Assembly: GCA_027692465.1 (NCBI GenBank)
Contig: JAQEYU010000002.1
Location: 629,682-693,681 of the forward strand
DNA from: Enterococcaceae bacterium OF42-14pH9A
GTDB lineage: Bacteria; Bacillota; Bacilli; Lactobacillales; Enterococcaceae
Length of the DNA: 64,000 nucleotides
Direction of reading: 5' to 3'
The translations under genes were made by a program, and so were the position numbers. Of the stretch, positions 6,992-15,072 are shown piece after piece (position 1 is the stretch's first letter; each line of letters starts with the position of its first letter). Below the pieces are notes generated by a model. It saw only the letters and a program-made list of their open reading frames with translations, ran no database searches and was not told where the DNA came from.

Positions 6992-8026
6992 TTAATACAA
7001 GGAACCGCTGTTGACCACCGGCTGAGCATCTCGATTGCCACACAGAACCACCATCAGATTGCTGACCATGGCAGCTTTGCGCTCTTCGTCCAGATCGACA
7101 ACACTATGCTCGTTCAGTTTTTCGATGGCCATTTCCACCATTCCGACCGCACCTTCTACGATCAATTGACGGGCATCCACGATCGCAGATGCTTGTTGCC
7201 GTTGCAGCATTGCCGCCGCGATCTCCGGTGCATAAGCCAGATGGGTGATCTTGGCTTCGATGATTTCGATACCGGCGACCTCCACTTTGCTTTGGATCTC
7301 TTCAGCCAGTTTTTGGCTGACTTCCAAACTGGAGCCCCGCAGGCTTTTTTCGTTGGCATCCTCATCGTCGGTAGCATCATATGGATACAGCCGCACGATA
7401 TTTCGCAGCGCCGAATCCGACTGGATGGACAGATAATCCATATAGTTGTCCACGTCGAACATCGCTTTGGCGGTATCTTTGACCCGCCAGATAACAACGA
7501 TACCGATAATGATCGGATTACCCAATTTGTCGTTGATCTTTTGTTTGTTGTTGCTCAGTGCCATCGTCTTCAGTGACAAGCGCTTTTTCGCCAGAGCTGC
7601 GGTCGCTGTCTTGGCAGCTCCCGTCAGACTGTCAGTTTCTTCTTTGGCTGGCGCATCCCCGCTATTTCCCCCAGCTTTAGGCACAGCGGCGGCTACCATG
7701 AAAGGATTGACGAAATAAAAACCGGCCCCTTTCAGCGTGCCTACGTATTTCCCAAACAGGGTCATCACCAGCGCTTCGTTGGGATGGACGACTCTCAATC
7801 CGGCAAACAACAACCACACCGGCAGCACCCAATAAAAGATCGCAATCCCCAACAGGATCCCGCCAAACGCGCCACCTGAATCTTCCAGGGAGATGATCCC
7901 CCAGACAAACAGTCCGATCGATGCCAAGATCCCCAGAATGTTCAAAATCAGGATCGGCATCCCCTTAGCAGCCTTTAATACGACCTCTTCCGTTGCTTCT
8001 CTTGCTGTATTCTTCTCATACTCCAT
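6992..8026 (-). CDS. SPFH/Band-7 domain membrane protein (flotillin-like)
   Basis: A 344-residue protein with two adjacent N-terminal membrane helices (about residues 28-48 and 52-77) followed by a Band-7/PHB domain that opens with LRVVHPNEALVMTLFGKYVGTL. Features typical of the family are the segment LRNIVRLYPYD, the helical VSQKLAEEIQSKVEVAGIEIIEAKITHLAYAPEI region (quoted only to locate it, about residues 235-269) and an Ala/Gln-rich helix (MLQRQQASAIVDARQ). Such proteins form oligomers that organise membrane domains or regulate proteases; the partner here is unknown. A ribosome site (GGAGGG) precedes the ATG. The Arc-like gene follows about 220 bases downstream. Confidence 0.85.
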   Translation of the reverse strand: MEYEKNTAREATEEVVLKAAKGMPILILNILGILASIGLFVWGIISLEDSGGAFGGILLGIAIFYWVLPVWLLFAGLRVVHPNEALVMTLFGKYVGTLKGAGFYFVNPFMVAAAVPKAGGNSGDAPAKEETDSLTGAAKTATAALAKKRLSLKTMALSNNKQKINDKLGNPIIIGIVVIWRVKDTAKAMFDVDNYMDYLSIQSDSALRNIVRLYPYDATDDEDANEKSLRGSSLEVSQKLAEEIQSKVEVAGIEIIEAKITHLAYAPEIAAAMLQRQQASAIVDARQLIVEGAVGMVEMAIEKLNEHSVVDLDEERKAAMVSNLMVVLCGNRDAQPVVNSGSLY

Positions 8027-8227
8027 TTTCAGCCCTCCACTCTTCTGATATCATTTTGATATCATATCGACTACACATCCATCTTACTCTCCTGCCTCGC
8101 CCTCGTCAAGAAAAATCGGAGCTGTAGGCGAACTTACCGGCTTTCACACCGCTGGGTTCAAGAAAAAAGCCGCCGACTTGCACGGGGCAAGAACAGCAGC
8201 TTTCCGACTGAAACCTCTTGGAAACGA

Positions 8228-8617
8228 TCAAGGCCGATACCTGACATAGAGCTCGATTGCACCGACTCCGGCAATAAATCCCGCCAGACAGCGGGCAATC
8301 CAAGAGATATCCAAGGTACGACCGCCCTGTAACGTTACCAGCAGCATACCGATCGTGCCGATACCAATCGCAATCCAGCACCAATAGTTGAGCAGCTGAT
8401 TACGTCTGGCATAATATCTCTCATCCAGATAGCGGGGCTTCTTAGTAATTTTTTCTGATTTGAAAACCACCACTATTGCTGTTGCGATCATTGCAATCCA
8501 GGTCACAGGATTGGTAATAACCGAATCATCAAGCTTTGTTGTCACTGCCAAAGAACCCAGTGTCAGTCCGATAAACGCCGTTACCCAGACGACAATCAGC
8601 TTTTGAATTTTAGCCAT
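8228..8617 (-). CDS. Membrane protein paired with XRE regulator
   Basis: A 129-residue protein with four predicted membrane helices (two near the N-terminus, a charged loop KSEKITKKPRYLDERYYARRN, then two more). The ATG at 8617 overlaps the stop of the upstream XRE gene (ATGGCTAA), so the two are translationally coupled. The loop with DERY..RRN resembles small membrane proteins that accompany XRE regulators in Firmicutes. The function is unknown; the partner may tether or control the regulator. A second module of this kind lies at 17218-18108. Confidence 0.7.
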   Translation of the reverse strand: MAKIQKLIVVWVTAFIGLTLGSLAVTTKLDDSVITNPVTWIAMIATAIVVVFKSEKITKKPRYLDERYYARRNQLLNYWCWIAIGIGTIGMLLVTLQGGRTLDISWIARCLAGFIAGVGAIELYVRYRP

Positions 8618-8822
8618 GTGCCTCTTCCTCCAATTTGAATAATGCTTCAACGGTTACGCCAAAGTACCTTGCCATGCCCAGTGATAATTCCAGGCTGGGA
8701 TTATATTTTCCGGTCTCGATGGCATAAATTGTCTGCCGCGAGACGTTCAATGCGACCGCCAGCTCTTCTTGAGAGATTCCCGCTTCTTTTCGATACTCTC
8801 TGATAAAATTTTTAACGACCAT
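8610..8822 (-). CDS. XRE family transcriptional regulator
   Basis: A 70-residue protein that is essentially one Cro/CI-type helix-turn-helix (IREYRKEAGISQEELAVALN then VSRQTIYAIETGKYNPSLEL). Proteins of this size act as dimeric repressors. Its promoter has a -35 TTTACA and a -10 TATGAT separated by 17 bp. A 17-bp inverted repeat overlaps the -35 box and the region just past the -10, which suggests tight autorepression. The gene overlaps the start of the membrane protein that follows. Confidence 0.85.
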   Translation of the reverse strand: MVVKNFIREYRKEAGISQEELAVALNVSRQTIYAIETGKYNPSLELSLGMARYFGVTVEALFKLEEEAHG

Positions 8823-8851
8823 CTTATTTCTTTACCACCCTCCAAAATGAC

Positions 8852-8908
8852 AAGATATCTTTACATTTCATATCATACAAAAACTCCACCAAAATGTAAA
8901 GATATCTT
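8852..8908 (-). promoter_or_regulatory. Promoter and inverted-repeat operator of the XRE module
   Basis: AAGATATCTTTACATTT at 8852-8868 is repeated as its exact reverse complement at 8892-8908. On the minus strand, -35 TTTACA sits inside the upstream arm and -10 TATGAT sits between the arms, with a 17-bp spacer. The 10-bp core AAGATATCTT of each arm is itself a palindrome, so each arm could hold one dimer. Confidence 0.75.
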
Positions 8909-9153
8909 AGCAAAAAAATATAAGGTCAGACTGAAGTTTTCCTGATTTGCCGGCACGCTTTTTCCCCACCAGCAAAAAACACCCGAATTCTTCTGAACTT
9001 CAGAAAAATCCGGGTGCCTGTATTGTCATTAGGTTTGTTCGCTGGAAAATCAAGACGATTGGTTTGAAACGGAAGGTCTTGTTTCTGCAATCTCTCTATC
9101 AAAAGTCGATCGGAGACTCCTGCTTTGAAGCTTCACCAAATAACTTCGGAACC

Positions 9154-10152
9154 TCAATTTTTATGGATAAACTGCAGTCCGGCAGCGCTCAAGGTTTGGT
9201 AGTTGGGGCCGGCAGGAGAAGCAAAGCCCATCCCCCCTTGAGAAAAGGTGAAAGTTCCGTCATCGTTGACTGATTCCACGTAGCCGACATGGCCGTACTG
9301 AGCGCTGAATCCGTGTTGCCCGGCGGCGAAAACCACTACTGAACCGACTGTCGGTGTGCTGTCTACCCGATAGCCGTCCGCGGCGGCGGAATAACCCCAG
9401 TCGGCACCGTTGCCCCAATAGGTTCCGACCCATGGTGCGACCGTTTTGACATACCAGGTGCACTGACCCCAGGAGTAGGCATTGCCCGATGCGGAGTGAT
9501 CGATTCCACTTGGTCGATCAGCGGCAGCCTTGGCAGCAGCTTCTGCTTCCTGCTTGGCTTTCTTGGCGGCAGCTTTTTCTTCCTGCTGCTTTTTGGCTTC
9601 CAGTTTTTTCAGGTTCGCTTGTTCGTCAGTCAGTGTCTTTTGATCGGCGGCGGTTTGATCCAAGAGTGCCTGCTGCTTGTCTGTCAGCTCTTCAACGTTC
9701 TTTTTTGCTCGATCGGCGGCCGTCCGGGCGGCCGCTTTGCCGGTCCGTTTTTCTGCCAACTGTGTGCTCAGCTCCTTCACGGTCTCCTCCAGTGCAGTTT
9801 TGCGGGCGGCCGTCAGCGCATAGTCGGCGGAGTTGATGTCAGCTGTCCGACTCACGGCATTGACAGTATTCAGCTGTTTGCGGGCATCCGCTAAGGCTTC
9901 AGCAGCAGTCTTTGAATCCTCGGAAGCTGCTTGTGAGCGCTGTTCAGCGGTTGCCAAGAGCGTTTTTTCTTGAGTGAGTCGGTCGGAAAGTGTTTCTTTT
10001 TGTGCTTGAGCCTCCTTGAGAACCGCTTCAGTTTTTTGAATCGTGGTTTTAGTATCAGTGATCTGTTCGGTGGTTTCAGAGGCAAATACCGGTGTCGTCA
10101 TCAGAGCGGCAGCGGCTGCAAGTGTCATAAACAATGTCTTCTTGAATTTCAA
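9154..10152 (-). CDS. Secreted CHAP-domain peptidoglycan hydrolase with coiled-coil N-terminus
   Basis: A 332-residue protein: signal peptide ending near VFASE, a long Ala/Glu/Lys-rich coiled coil (about 30-205), then a C-terminal CHAP domain. The catalytic Cys lies in YSWGQCTWYV and the His in YGHVGYVESV. The layout is that of PcsB/SagA-type cell-separation hydrolases, in which the coiled coil blocks the enzyme until FtsEX or a similar partner activates it. The start is read as TTG at 10150-10152, because this keeps the basic residues KFKK before the hydrophobic core; the first ATG would remove them. It stands alone, and a WalR-like site lies upstream. Confidence 0.85.
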   Translation of the reverse strand: MKFKKTLFMTLAAAAALMTTPVFASETTEQITDTKTTIQKTEAVLKEAQAQKETLSDRLTQEKTLLATAEQRSQAASEDSKTAAEALADARKQLNTVNAVSRTADINSADYALTAARKTALEETVKELSTQLAEKRTGKAAARTAADRAKKNVEELTDKQQALLDQTAADQKTLTDEQANLKKLEAKKQQEEKAAAKKAKQEAEAAAKAAADRPSGIDHSASGNAYSWGQCTWYVKTVAPWVGTYWGNGADWGYSAAADGYRVDSTPTVGSVVVFAAGQHGFSAQYGHVGYVESVNDDGTFTFSQGGMGFASPAGPNYQTLSAAGLQFIHKN

Positions 10153-10262
10153 AAAATGTCCCCGTTTCGTGTTTTTAGTAGGAACAATTTAGCATGGGAA
10201 ATCATGAAGAGGGTGACGGTAGGCTTACAGTTGCATATCAGATTTCGCAGGAAACGGGTTGT

Positions 10263-10279
10263 TAACGACAAAAATTACA
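10263..10279 (-). promoter_or_regulatory. Possible WalR box upstream of the CHAP hydrolase
   Basis: On the minus strand TGTAAT, five bases, then TCGTTA. This matches the TGTWAH-N5-TGTWAH consensus of WalR except for one base in the second half. It lies about 110 bp before the start codon. WalRK controls such hydrolases in related bacteria; the assignment is tentative. Confidence 0.3.
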
Positions 10280-10370
10280 GCTATTTTGCAAAAATGCGGA
10301 AATATTGCAAAAGTCAAAAGTTTTCCTAAAGAGTCTTTAAGAATTTCTTCAGTGAATTGCAGCGGCACTC

Positions 10371-10424
10371 AAAAAAGGACCTGTGTCTCGGGACGCTTTC
10401 CTCCCGGCTACAGATCCCTTTTTT
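10371..10424 (-). terminator. Probable terminator after the methyltransferase gene
   Basis: An imperfect hairpin in which the A-rich arm AAAAAAGGACCTGT pairs with ACAGATCCCTTTTTT. It lies 110 bases past the methyltransferase stop. The remaining sequence from 10153 to 10535 shows no gene. Confidence 0.6.
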
Positions 10425-10535
10425 CTTCGAGCAGTTTCCTGCTTTGGCGAGCATTATTATTAGGCGTGTCCCAAGCTGCTCCTTATTGAGACACCCCTAA
10501 GACTAAAACAGCGTTACTGACTTTTCAGAGAAGGC

Positions 10536-11279
10536 TTATTTCATCCACAAAAAATGGCGGAACATGGCGATCTTTTTGAAGATGGGATCGGTTTGGCATT
10601 CTGTTTCCAGCTGCAACATATTTTCCTGCCAGTCTTTCGTAAATTTAACTGCGGAATTTTGGGACAAGCCGAAAAACATACGGATCCCATAATCTCCGGT
10701 GACTGTGGTCTCTTTTTCCGCCAGCCAATCCAACAGCCACTCATTGGAATAATCTTTAACAGTACCGAAATTGAGCGACTGCCCGTCTGCGCCGTGAAGC
10801 TCTGCCAGAGCCTGAGCAGGATCATCCCGCAAGACAGCATTGACCATGATCCGGCCACGAGGATTGTGCTTCACCAGAGAAAAACTGCCGCCGGGTGTCA
10901 ACAAATCCCATAGAAAATCCAAGACTTCGTTGCGGTCTGCTACATATTCCAAAACGTTGTGCAGCAAGATCAGGTCGTAGCGCTCCAGGTGCAACGCTGC
11001 TTTCACCTCAGCCAAATCGCCCCTCAAAAAACGGTACTCGGCGGTTTTGTACCGGCGGGCAGCCAGCTCTTCATTTGGTTCATAAGCGGTCACCTGATGG
11101 CCGGCTGCTGCCAGATGAGCTGCCGTTTTGCCAAAACCGGCGCCGAAATCCAGGATTTTCAGCGGCTCGGCACCTGGCACTGTCACCTTGTCCAACTGCT
11201 GCCACAACAGCTGATAAAATAACCGGCCCCAAGGCATCTCGTCGACTTCTTTAAAGTACGCATCGGCATTGATAGTCAT
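10536..11279 (-). CDS. Class I SAM-dependent methyltransferase
   Basis: A 247-residue Rossmann-type methyltransferase. The SAM-binding motif I is ILDFGAGFGKTAAHLA, followed by the acidic motif II residue in VTAYEPNEEL and by LILLHNVLEYVADRNEVL, a post-I/IV region typical of small-molecule or tRNA carboxymethyl methyltransferases (SmtA/CmoA-like). The substrate cannot be told from sequence. Its ATG overlaps the stop of the rsuA gene by four bases (ATGA), so the two are co-expressed. Confidence 0.8.
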   Translation of the reverse strand: MTINADAYFKEVDEMPWGRLFYQLLWQQLDKVTVPGAEPLKILDFGAGFGKTAAHLAAAGHQVTAYEPNEELAARRYKTAEYRFLRGDLAEVKAALHLERYDLILLHNVLEYVADRNEVLDFLWDLLTPGGSFSLVKHNPRGRIMVNAVLRDDPAQALAELHGADGQSLNFGTVKDYSNEWLLDWLAEKETTVTGDYGIRMFFGLSQNSAVKFTKDWQENMLQLETECQTDPIFKKIAMFRHFLWMK

Positions 11280-11998
11280 GGACGCACCTCCAAGTCTTTG
11301 ATTTCTGCTGCAGTAAGCGGACGATAGGCCCCCGGATCCAGTCGAGGATCCAGCACGACCTGTCCGATACGCAGCCGTTTCAGATAGGTCACTTCTTTAC
11401 CGACAGCTGCGACCATCCGCTTCACTTGGTGGAACTTCCCTTCATGAAGGATCAGTCGGATTTCACTGGTTTCAGCCTGCGAATCAGTGCTGATAATCGT
11501 CAGTTCCGCCGGCAGCGTTTCTTCCCCGCCGTCGATCGTCAATCCGGCAGCAAACTCCGCTACATCTGCGGCTGTCATAATGCCGGCCACTTGGGCATAG
11601 TATTCTTTGTCCACATGCCTCTTCGGTGACAACAAGCGATGCGCCAGAGCACCGTCGTTGGCCAGCAGCATGAATCCTTCCGTATCCTTGTCCAAGCGTC
11701 CCACTGGAAAAAGATCCTCCCGATAATCCTCGTCTGATAAAAGATCCACGACGGTCTCTTCATAGTCATCGACAGTCGCCGAGATTACCCCGGCCGGCTT
11801 ATTCATCATATAATAGAAGTATTTCTGGTAGACGACCGGTTCCCCGTCAAAACGGATCTCGTCTTTATGCTCATCGACTTGCGTTTTATCGGATTTGATC
11901 ACCGTCCCATTCACCGTTACCAGCCCCTTCTTGATATAGCCTTTGACCTCTTTGCGGCTGCCCAGAGCCATATCTGCTAAAAATTTATCCAATCGCAT
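11276..11998 (-). CDS. rsuA: 16S rRNA pseudouridine synthase (RsuA family)
   Basis: A 240-residue protein with an N-terminal S4 RNA-binding domain (MRLDKFLADMALGSRKEVKG) and a RsuA/RluB/E/F-type catalytic domain. The catalytic Asp is in the GRLDKDTEGFMLLANDG motif, and a KEYYAQV strand and HEGKFHQVKRM follow. RsuA makes pseudouridine 516 in 16S rRNA; paralogues act on 23S rRNA, so the exact site is inferred. AGGAG precedes the ATG. The gene is followed immediately by the methyltransferase. Confidence 0.87.
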   Translation of the reverse strand: MRLDKFLADMALGSRKEVKGYIKKGLVTVNGTVIKSDKTQVDEHKDEIRFDGEPVVYQKYFYYMMNKPAGVISATVDDYEETVVDLLSDEDYREDLFPVGRLDKDTEGFMLLANDGALAHRLLSPKRHVDKEYYAQVAGIMTAADVAEFAAGLTIDGGEETLPAELTIISTDSQAETSEIRLILHEGKFHQVKRMVAAVGKEVTYLKRLRIGQVVLDPRLDPGAYRPLTAAEIKDLEVRP

Positions 11999-12000
11999 GT

Positions 12001-12300
12001 CGTCGGATCACTCCTATCACTTCTCTTTTGAACCATAATTACAGCACACTATTATGCATTTTCTCGTAGTCTCATCGATTACAGCCATTTTCTGCATTAT
12101 AACACGACGGCAATCGGCTTTTCCCGGATACTAAATAACCCGCTGCTGATTTTTTTGCATACCTCTGTGAAAAAGTTACTCACGCAATCCTACCAAAACT
12201 CCCTATACTAATCCCATAGCAGCGATCAATCGTAGCTTTCTTGAAGGTTACTTCCGGATTCATCCCAGTCGCTGCATTCAATCAATTAGGAGGACAACCT
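12001..12300. promoter_or_regulatory. Divergent promoter region of rsuA and the P-type ATPase
   Basis: About 300 bases with no gene. A -10-like TATACT lies at 12204-12209 facing the ATPase, without a clear -35. The ATPase ribosome site AGGAGG lies just before 12301. Confidence 0.4.
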
Positions 12301-14865
12301 ATGGACTATCATAACAAAACCATCTCACAAACATTGAAACATTTTGATACCTCTGCCAAAGGACTTAATCAAAAGCAACGTAAAAAGCGGCTGGAAAAAT
12401 TCGGCGCAAACAAATTGAAAGAAAAAGCACCACAGCCTCTTTGGAAAAAAATCGGCAAACACTTTATCGACTTGCTGATGCTCGTCTTAATCGCAGCCGC
12501 CGTTCTAAAAGGAATCACTGGCGACTACGTGGAAATGGGCATTATCTTGGCGGTCGTGGTTATTAATGGATTAATCGGCTACCTTCAAGAAAGAAAAGCC
12601 GAAAGTTCCTTGAACAGCTTGAAGCAGATGCTGGCACAAACCGCTGATATCCTCATTGACGGGCATCGAACGAAGATTTCCGCTGAAGAATTAGTTCCCG
12701 GGGATTTGTTACTCTTGCAAAGCGGCGATATTTTACCGGCAGATATCAGATTGATGGAAAGTCACGATCTGGTCGTTGAAGAAGCCGTTCTCACTGGTGA
12801 ATCACTGCCGGTAGCCAAAAGTACATCCCTTGTGGACAGCTCAGCTTCACTGGGAGATCGTCTCAACCTGGCATTTTCCGGGACGCAGGTTCAATCCGGA
12901 TCGGCAATAGGTATCGTAACAGCTACCGGTGACCAGACAGAAATCGGCAAAATCAACCAGGCTTTGCAGTCGGTCAAACCACAAACGACGCCATTAATTC
13001 GTAAAATGAACCAATTGAATCAGCAAATCTTTAAAGGCTTGATGGTCTTCATCCTCTTTCTCGTCTTCTTCACCACATTACGCTACGGCTTGGAAGCCAA
13101 TCTGTTGCTGTCAGCGGTCATCGCATTGATTGTCGCTGTCGTTCCTGAAGGCTTGCCCGCCGTTCTGACCATGATTTTATCGCTGGGTGTCAAAGAAATG
13201 TCGGACCAAAAAGCCATCGTAAAAAGCATGCCCGCCGTTGAAACATTGGGCTCCATGACAGTGATTTGCTCAGACAAAACAGGTACGCTAACGAAAAATG
13301 AAATGACCGTAAAACAAGTAATTCTACCGGAAAATTCAAAAAACGACGCCACAGCTTCATCAGAATTATTGCACTTAATCATGAATAACTGCCAAGATTT
13401 ACGGACAAGCGATACCCAAAAGGTCAGCGATCTCAAAGGAAACCCTACTGAATTAGCCGTGTTGCGTCACGTTGACCAGTATCAAGCGCCAAAACTAGCT
13501 AAACTACAACAGCTGCCCTTTCATTCCCGCCACAAATACATGGCAACCACCCATTTGGTAAACAACCAGCTGATGATTTTTGTCAAGGGAGCGCCAGAAG
13601 TTCTTTTGGATCGAACAATCCTTACAGCAGAGGAAAAAAATTACTGGGAGCAGGCAATCACCGCAGCAGCCAAACAAGGTCAGCGGGTCTTGGCCTTTGC
13701 TGCAAAAGAAATCAATACCGAGGCCATTCGCCATGAAGACATCACTGATTTACAAATCGTCGGCTTGGCAGGAATCATCGATCCGCCGAAAGAGTCCGCG
13801 ATTGCCGCTATCGCAAAATGCCATCAAGCTGGCATTACCGTAAAAATGATTACCGGTGACCACAAAGATACCGCCCGTGCTATCGGAGCGCAGATTGGTC
13901 TAAAACATACTGACACGGTGGTGGAAGGTCGCGAAATCGAGAACTTTTCAGACGAAGAACTCCTGCAAGCTGTCAAAAAGACCGACATCTTTGCCCGCAC
14001 CACACCGGAACACAAATTGCGAATCGTGGCCGCTTTGCAACAACAAGGAGAAATTGTAGGAATGACCGGCGACGGCGTCAATGATGCCCCCGCACTGAAA
14101 AAGGCCGATATCGGTATTGCCATGGGCATCAAAGGTAGCGAGGTCACTAAAGAAGCCGCAGATATGGTCCTGGCGGATGATAATTTCGCCACAATCGCTG
14201 CTGCTGTTAAAGAAGGCCGCCGCATCTTTGACAATCTGAAAAAGACAATCAACTTCTTTCTACCCACTTCGCTGGCACAAGGGCTATTGGTCATCTTCGC
14301 ACTACTTACAGATAGACCCCTGCCACTGACGCCAGTCCAGATTCTCTGGATCAACATGGTCACTACGGTCACCTTATCTTATGCACTGGGCTTTGAAAAG
14401 GCCCATCCAAATATTATGAAGCGCTCACCGAGAACCCCCGATGAGAAAATTCTCTCGCCTCATAGTCTGTTTCGAATTCTCTTTGTTAGTTTGTTAATCA
14501 CTATTCCGGCTTACCTGTTGAGTTCACAAGCGACCGATCCGCAAGTTGCACGAACACTCTTACTACAAAGTATTGTTGTGAGCCAAGCCTTCTATATGAT
14601 TAACTGTCGAGAACTTTCCGATATGCCATTGAATAAAAGCCTGCTGCAAAACCAGGCAATCTGGTTGTCTATAGGCGCGCTAGTGCTCATTCAAGGTTCG
14701 CTTTTCCTATTGCCTTTCATGCAAAATATGATCGGTACTGCTTCTTTAAACGCGACGCAACATATCGCTGTTTTCTTGGCTGCAACCCTTGTCTTTATAT
14801 TGGTAGAGTTGGAGAAAAAAGCAGTCAAAGCATTGGCCCGCCGCACACGAAGCCGAACTGCTTAA
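12301..14865 (+). CDS. P-type cation-transporting ATPase (P2 type)
   Basis: An 854-residue P2-type ATPase: cation ATPase N-terminal domain, actuator with TGES (AVLTGESLPV), phosphorylation motif DKTGTLT (CSDKTGTLTKNEM), nucleotide domain with KGAPE, hinge TGDGVNDAPALKKADIG and ten membrane helices. Helix M4 has PEGLP. Helix M6 reads LWINMVTTVTLSYALGFE, so the Asp of Ca2+ pumps (N-x-x-T-D) is replaced by Thr, and M5 (FFLPTSLAQG) lacks the usual Glu. Ca2+ specificity is therefore doubtful; Na+, K+, H+ or Mn2+ are open. The ATG at 12301 follows AGGAGG; the frame extends upstream without support. Confidence 0.87.
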   Translation: MDYHNKTISQTLKHFDTSAKGLNQKQRKKRLEKFGANKLKEKAPQPLWKKIGKHFIDLLMLVLIAAAVLKGITGDYVEMGIILAVVVINGLIGYLQERKAESSLNSLKQMLAQTADILIDGHRTKISAEELVPGDLLLLQSGDILPADIRLMESHDLVVEEAVLTGESLPVAKSTSLVDSSASLGDRLNLAFSGTQVQSGSAIGIVTATGDQTEIGKINQALQSVKPQTTPLIRKMNQLNQQIFKGLMVFILFLVFFTTLRYGLEANLLLSAVIALIVAVVPEGLPAVLTMILSLGVKEMSDQKAIVKSMPAVETLGSMTVICSDKTGTLTKNEMTVKQVILPENSKNDATASSELLHLIMNNCQDLRTSDTQKVSDLKGNPTELAVLRHVDQYQAPKLAKLQQLPFHSRHKYMATTHLVNNQLMIFVKGAPEVLLDRTILTAEEKNYWEQAITAAAKQGQRVLAFAAKEINTEAIRHEDITDLQIVGLAGIIDPPKESAIAAIAKCHQAGITVKMITGDHKDTARAIGAQIGLKHTDTVVEGREIENFSDEELLQAVKKTDIFARTTPEHKLRIVAALQQQGEIVGMTGDGVNDAPALKKADIGIAMGIKGSEVTKEAADMVLADDNFATIAAAVKEGRRIFDNLKKTINFFLPTSLAQGLLVIFALLTDRPLPLTPVQILWINMVTTVTLSYALGFEKAHPNIMKRSPRTPDEKILSPHSLFRILFVSLLITIPAYLLSSQATDPQVARTLLLQSIVVSQAFYMINCRELSDMPLNKSLLQNQAIWLSIGALVLIQGSLFLLPFMQNMIGTASLNATQHIAVFLAATLVFILVELEKKAVKALARRTRSRTA

Positions 14866-14950
14866 CGTCATAGCACTCAGCTCTCGTCAAGAATACCTGA
14901 GCGACATCTGATAGCCTTGCAGACCAAGCATCAAACCTGCAAGTTATGAA

Positions 14951-14998
14951 AAGAAACAGTCGCCACCAATTTTTACTTGGTAGTGACTGTTTCTTTTA
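14951..14998 (+). terminator. Terminator after the P-type ATPase
   Basis: AAGAAACAGTCGCCACCAA pairs with TTGGTAGTGACTGTTTCTT across a short loop, then TTTAGT. It lies between two convergent genes. Confidence 0.82.
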
Positions 14999-15072
14999 GT
15001 TATACATCTAAACCAGCAAGATGCGCAATTGAGTTTTCAGTAACTGTCTGCTTTTACCCTCCCTCATTTGGC

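Noticed and set aside
6941..7576. 211-codon plus-strand frame
   Set aside because: Antisense to the SPFH gene; composition (many His, Gln, Asp) is typical of a shadow frame.
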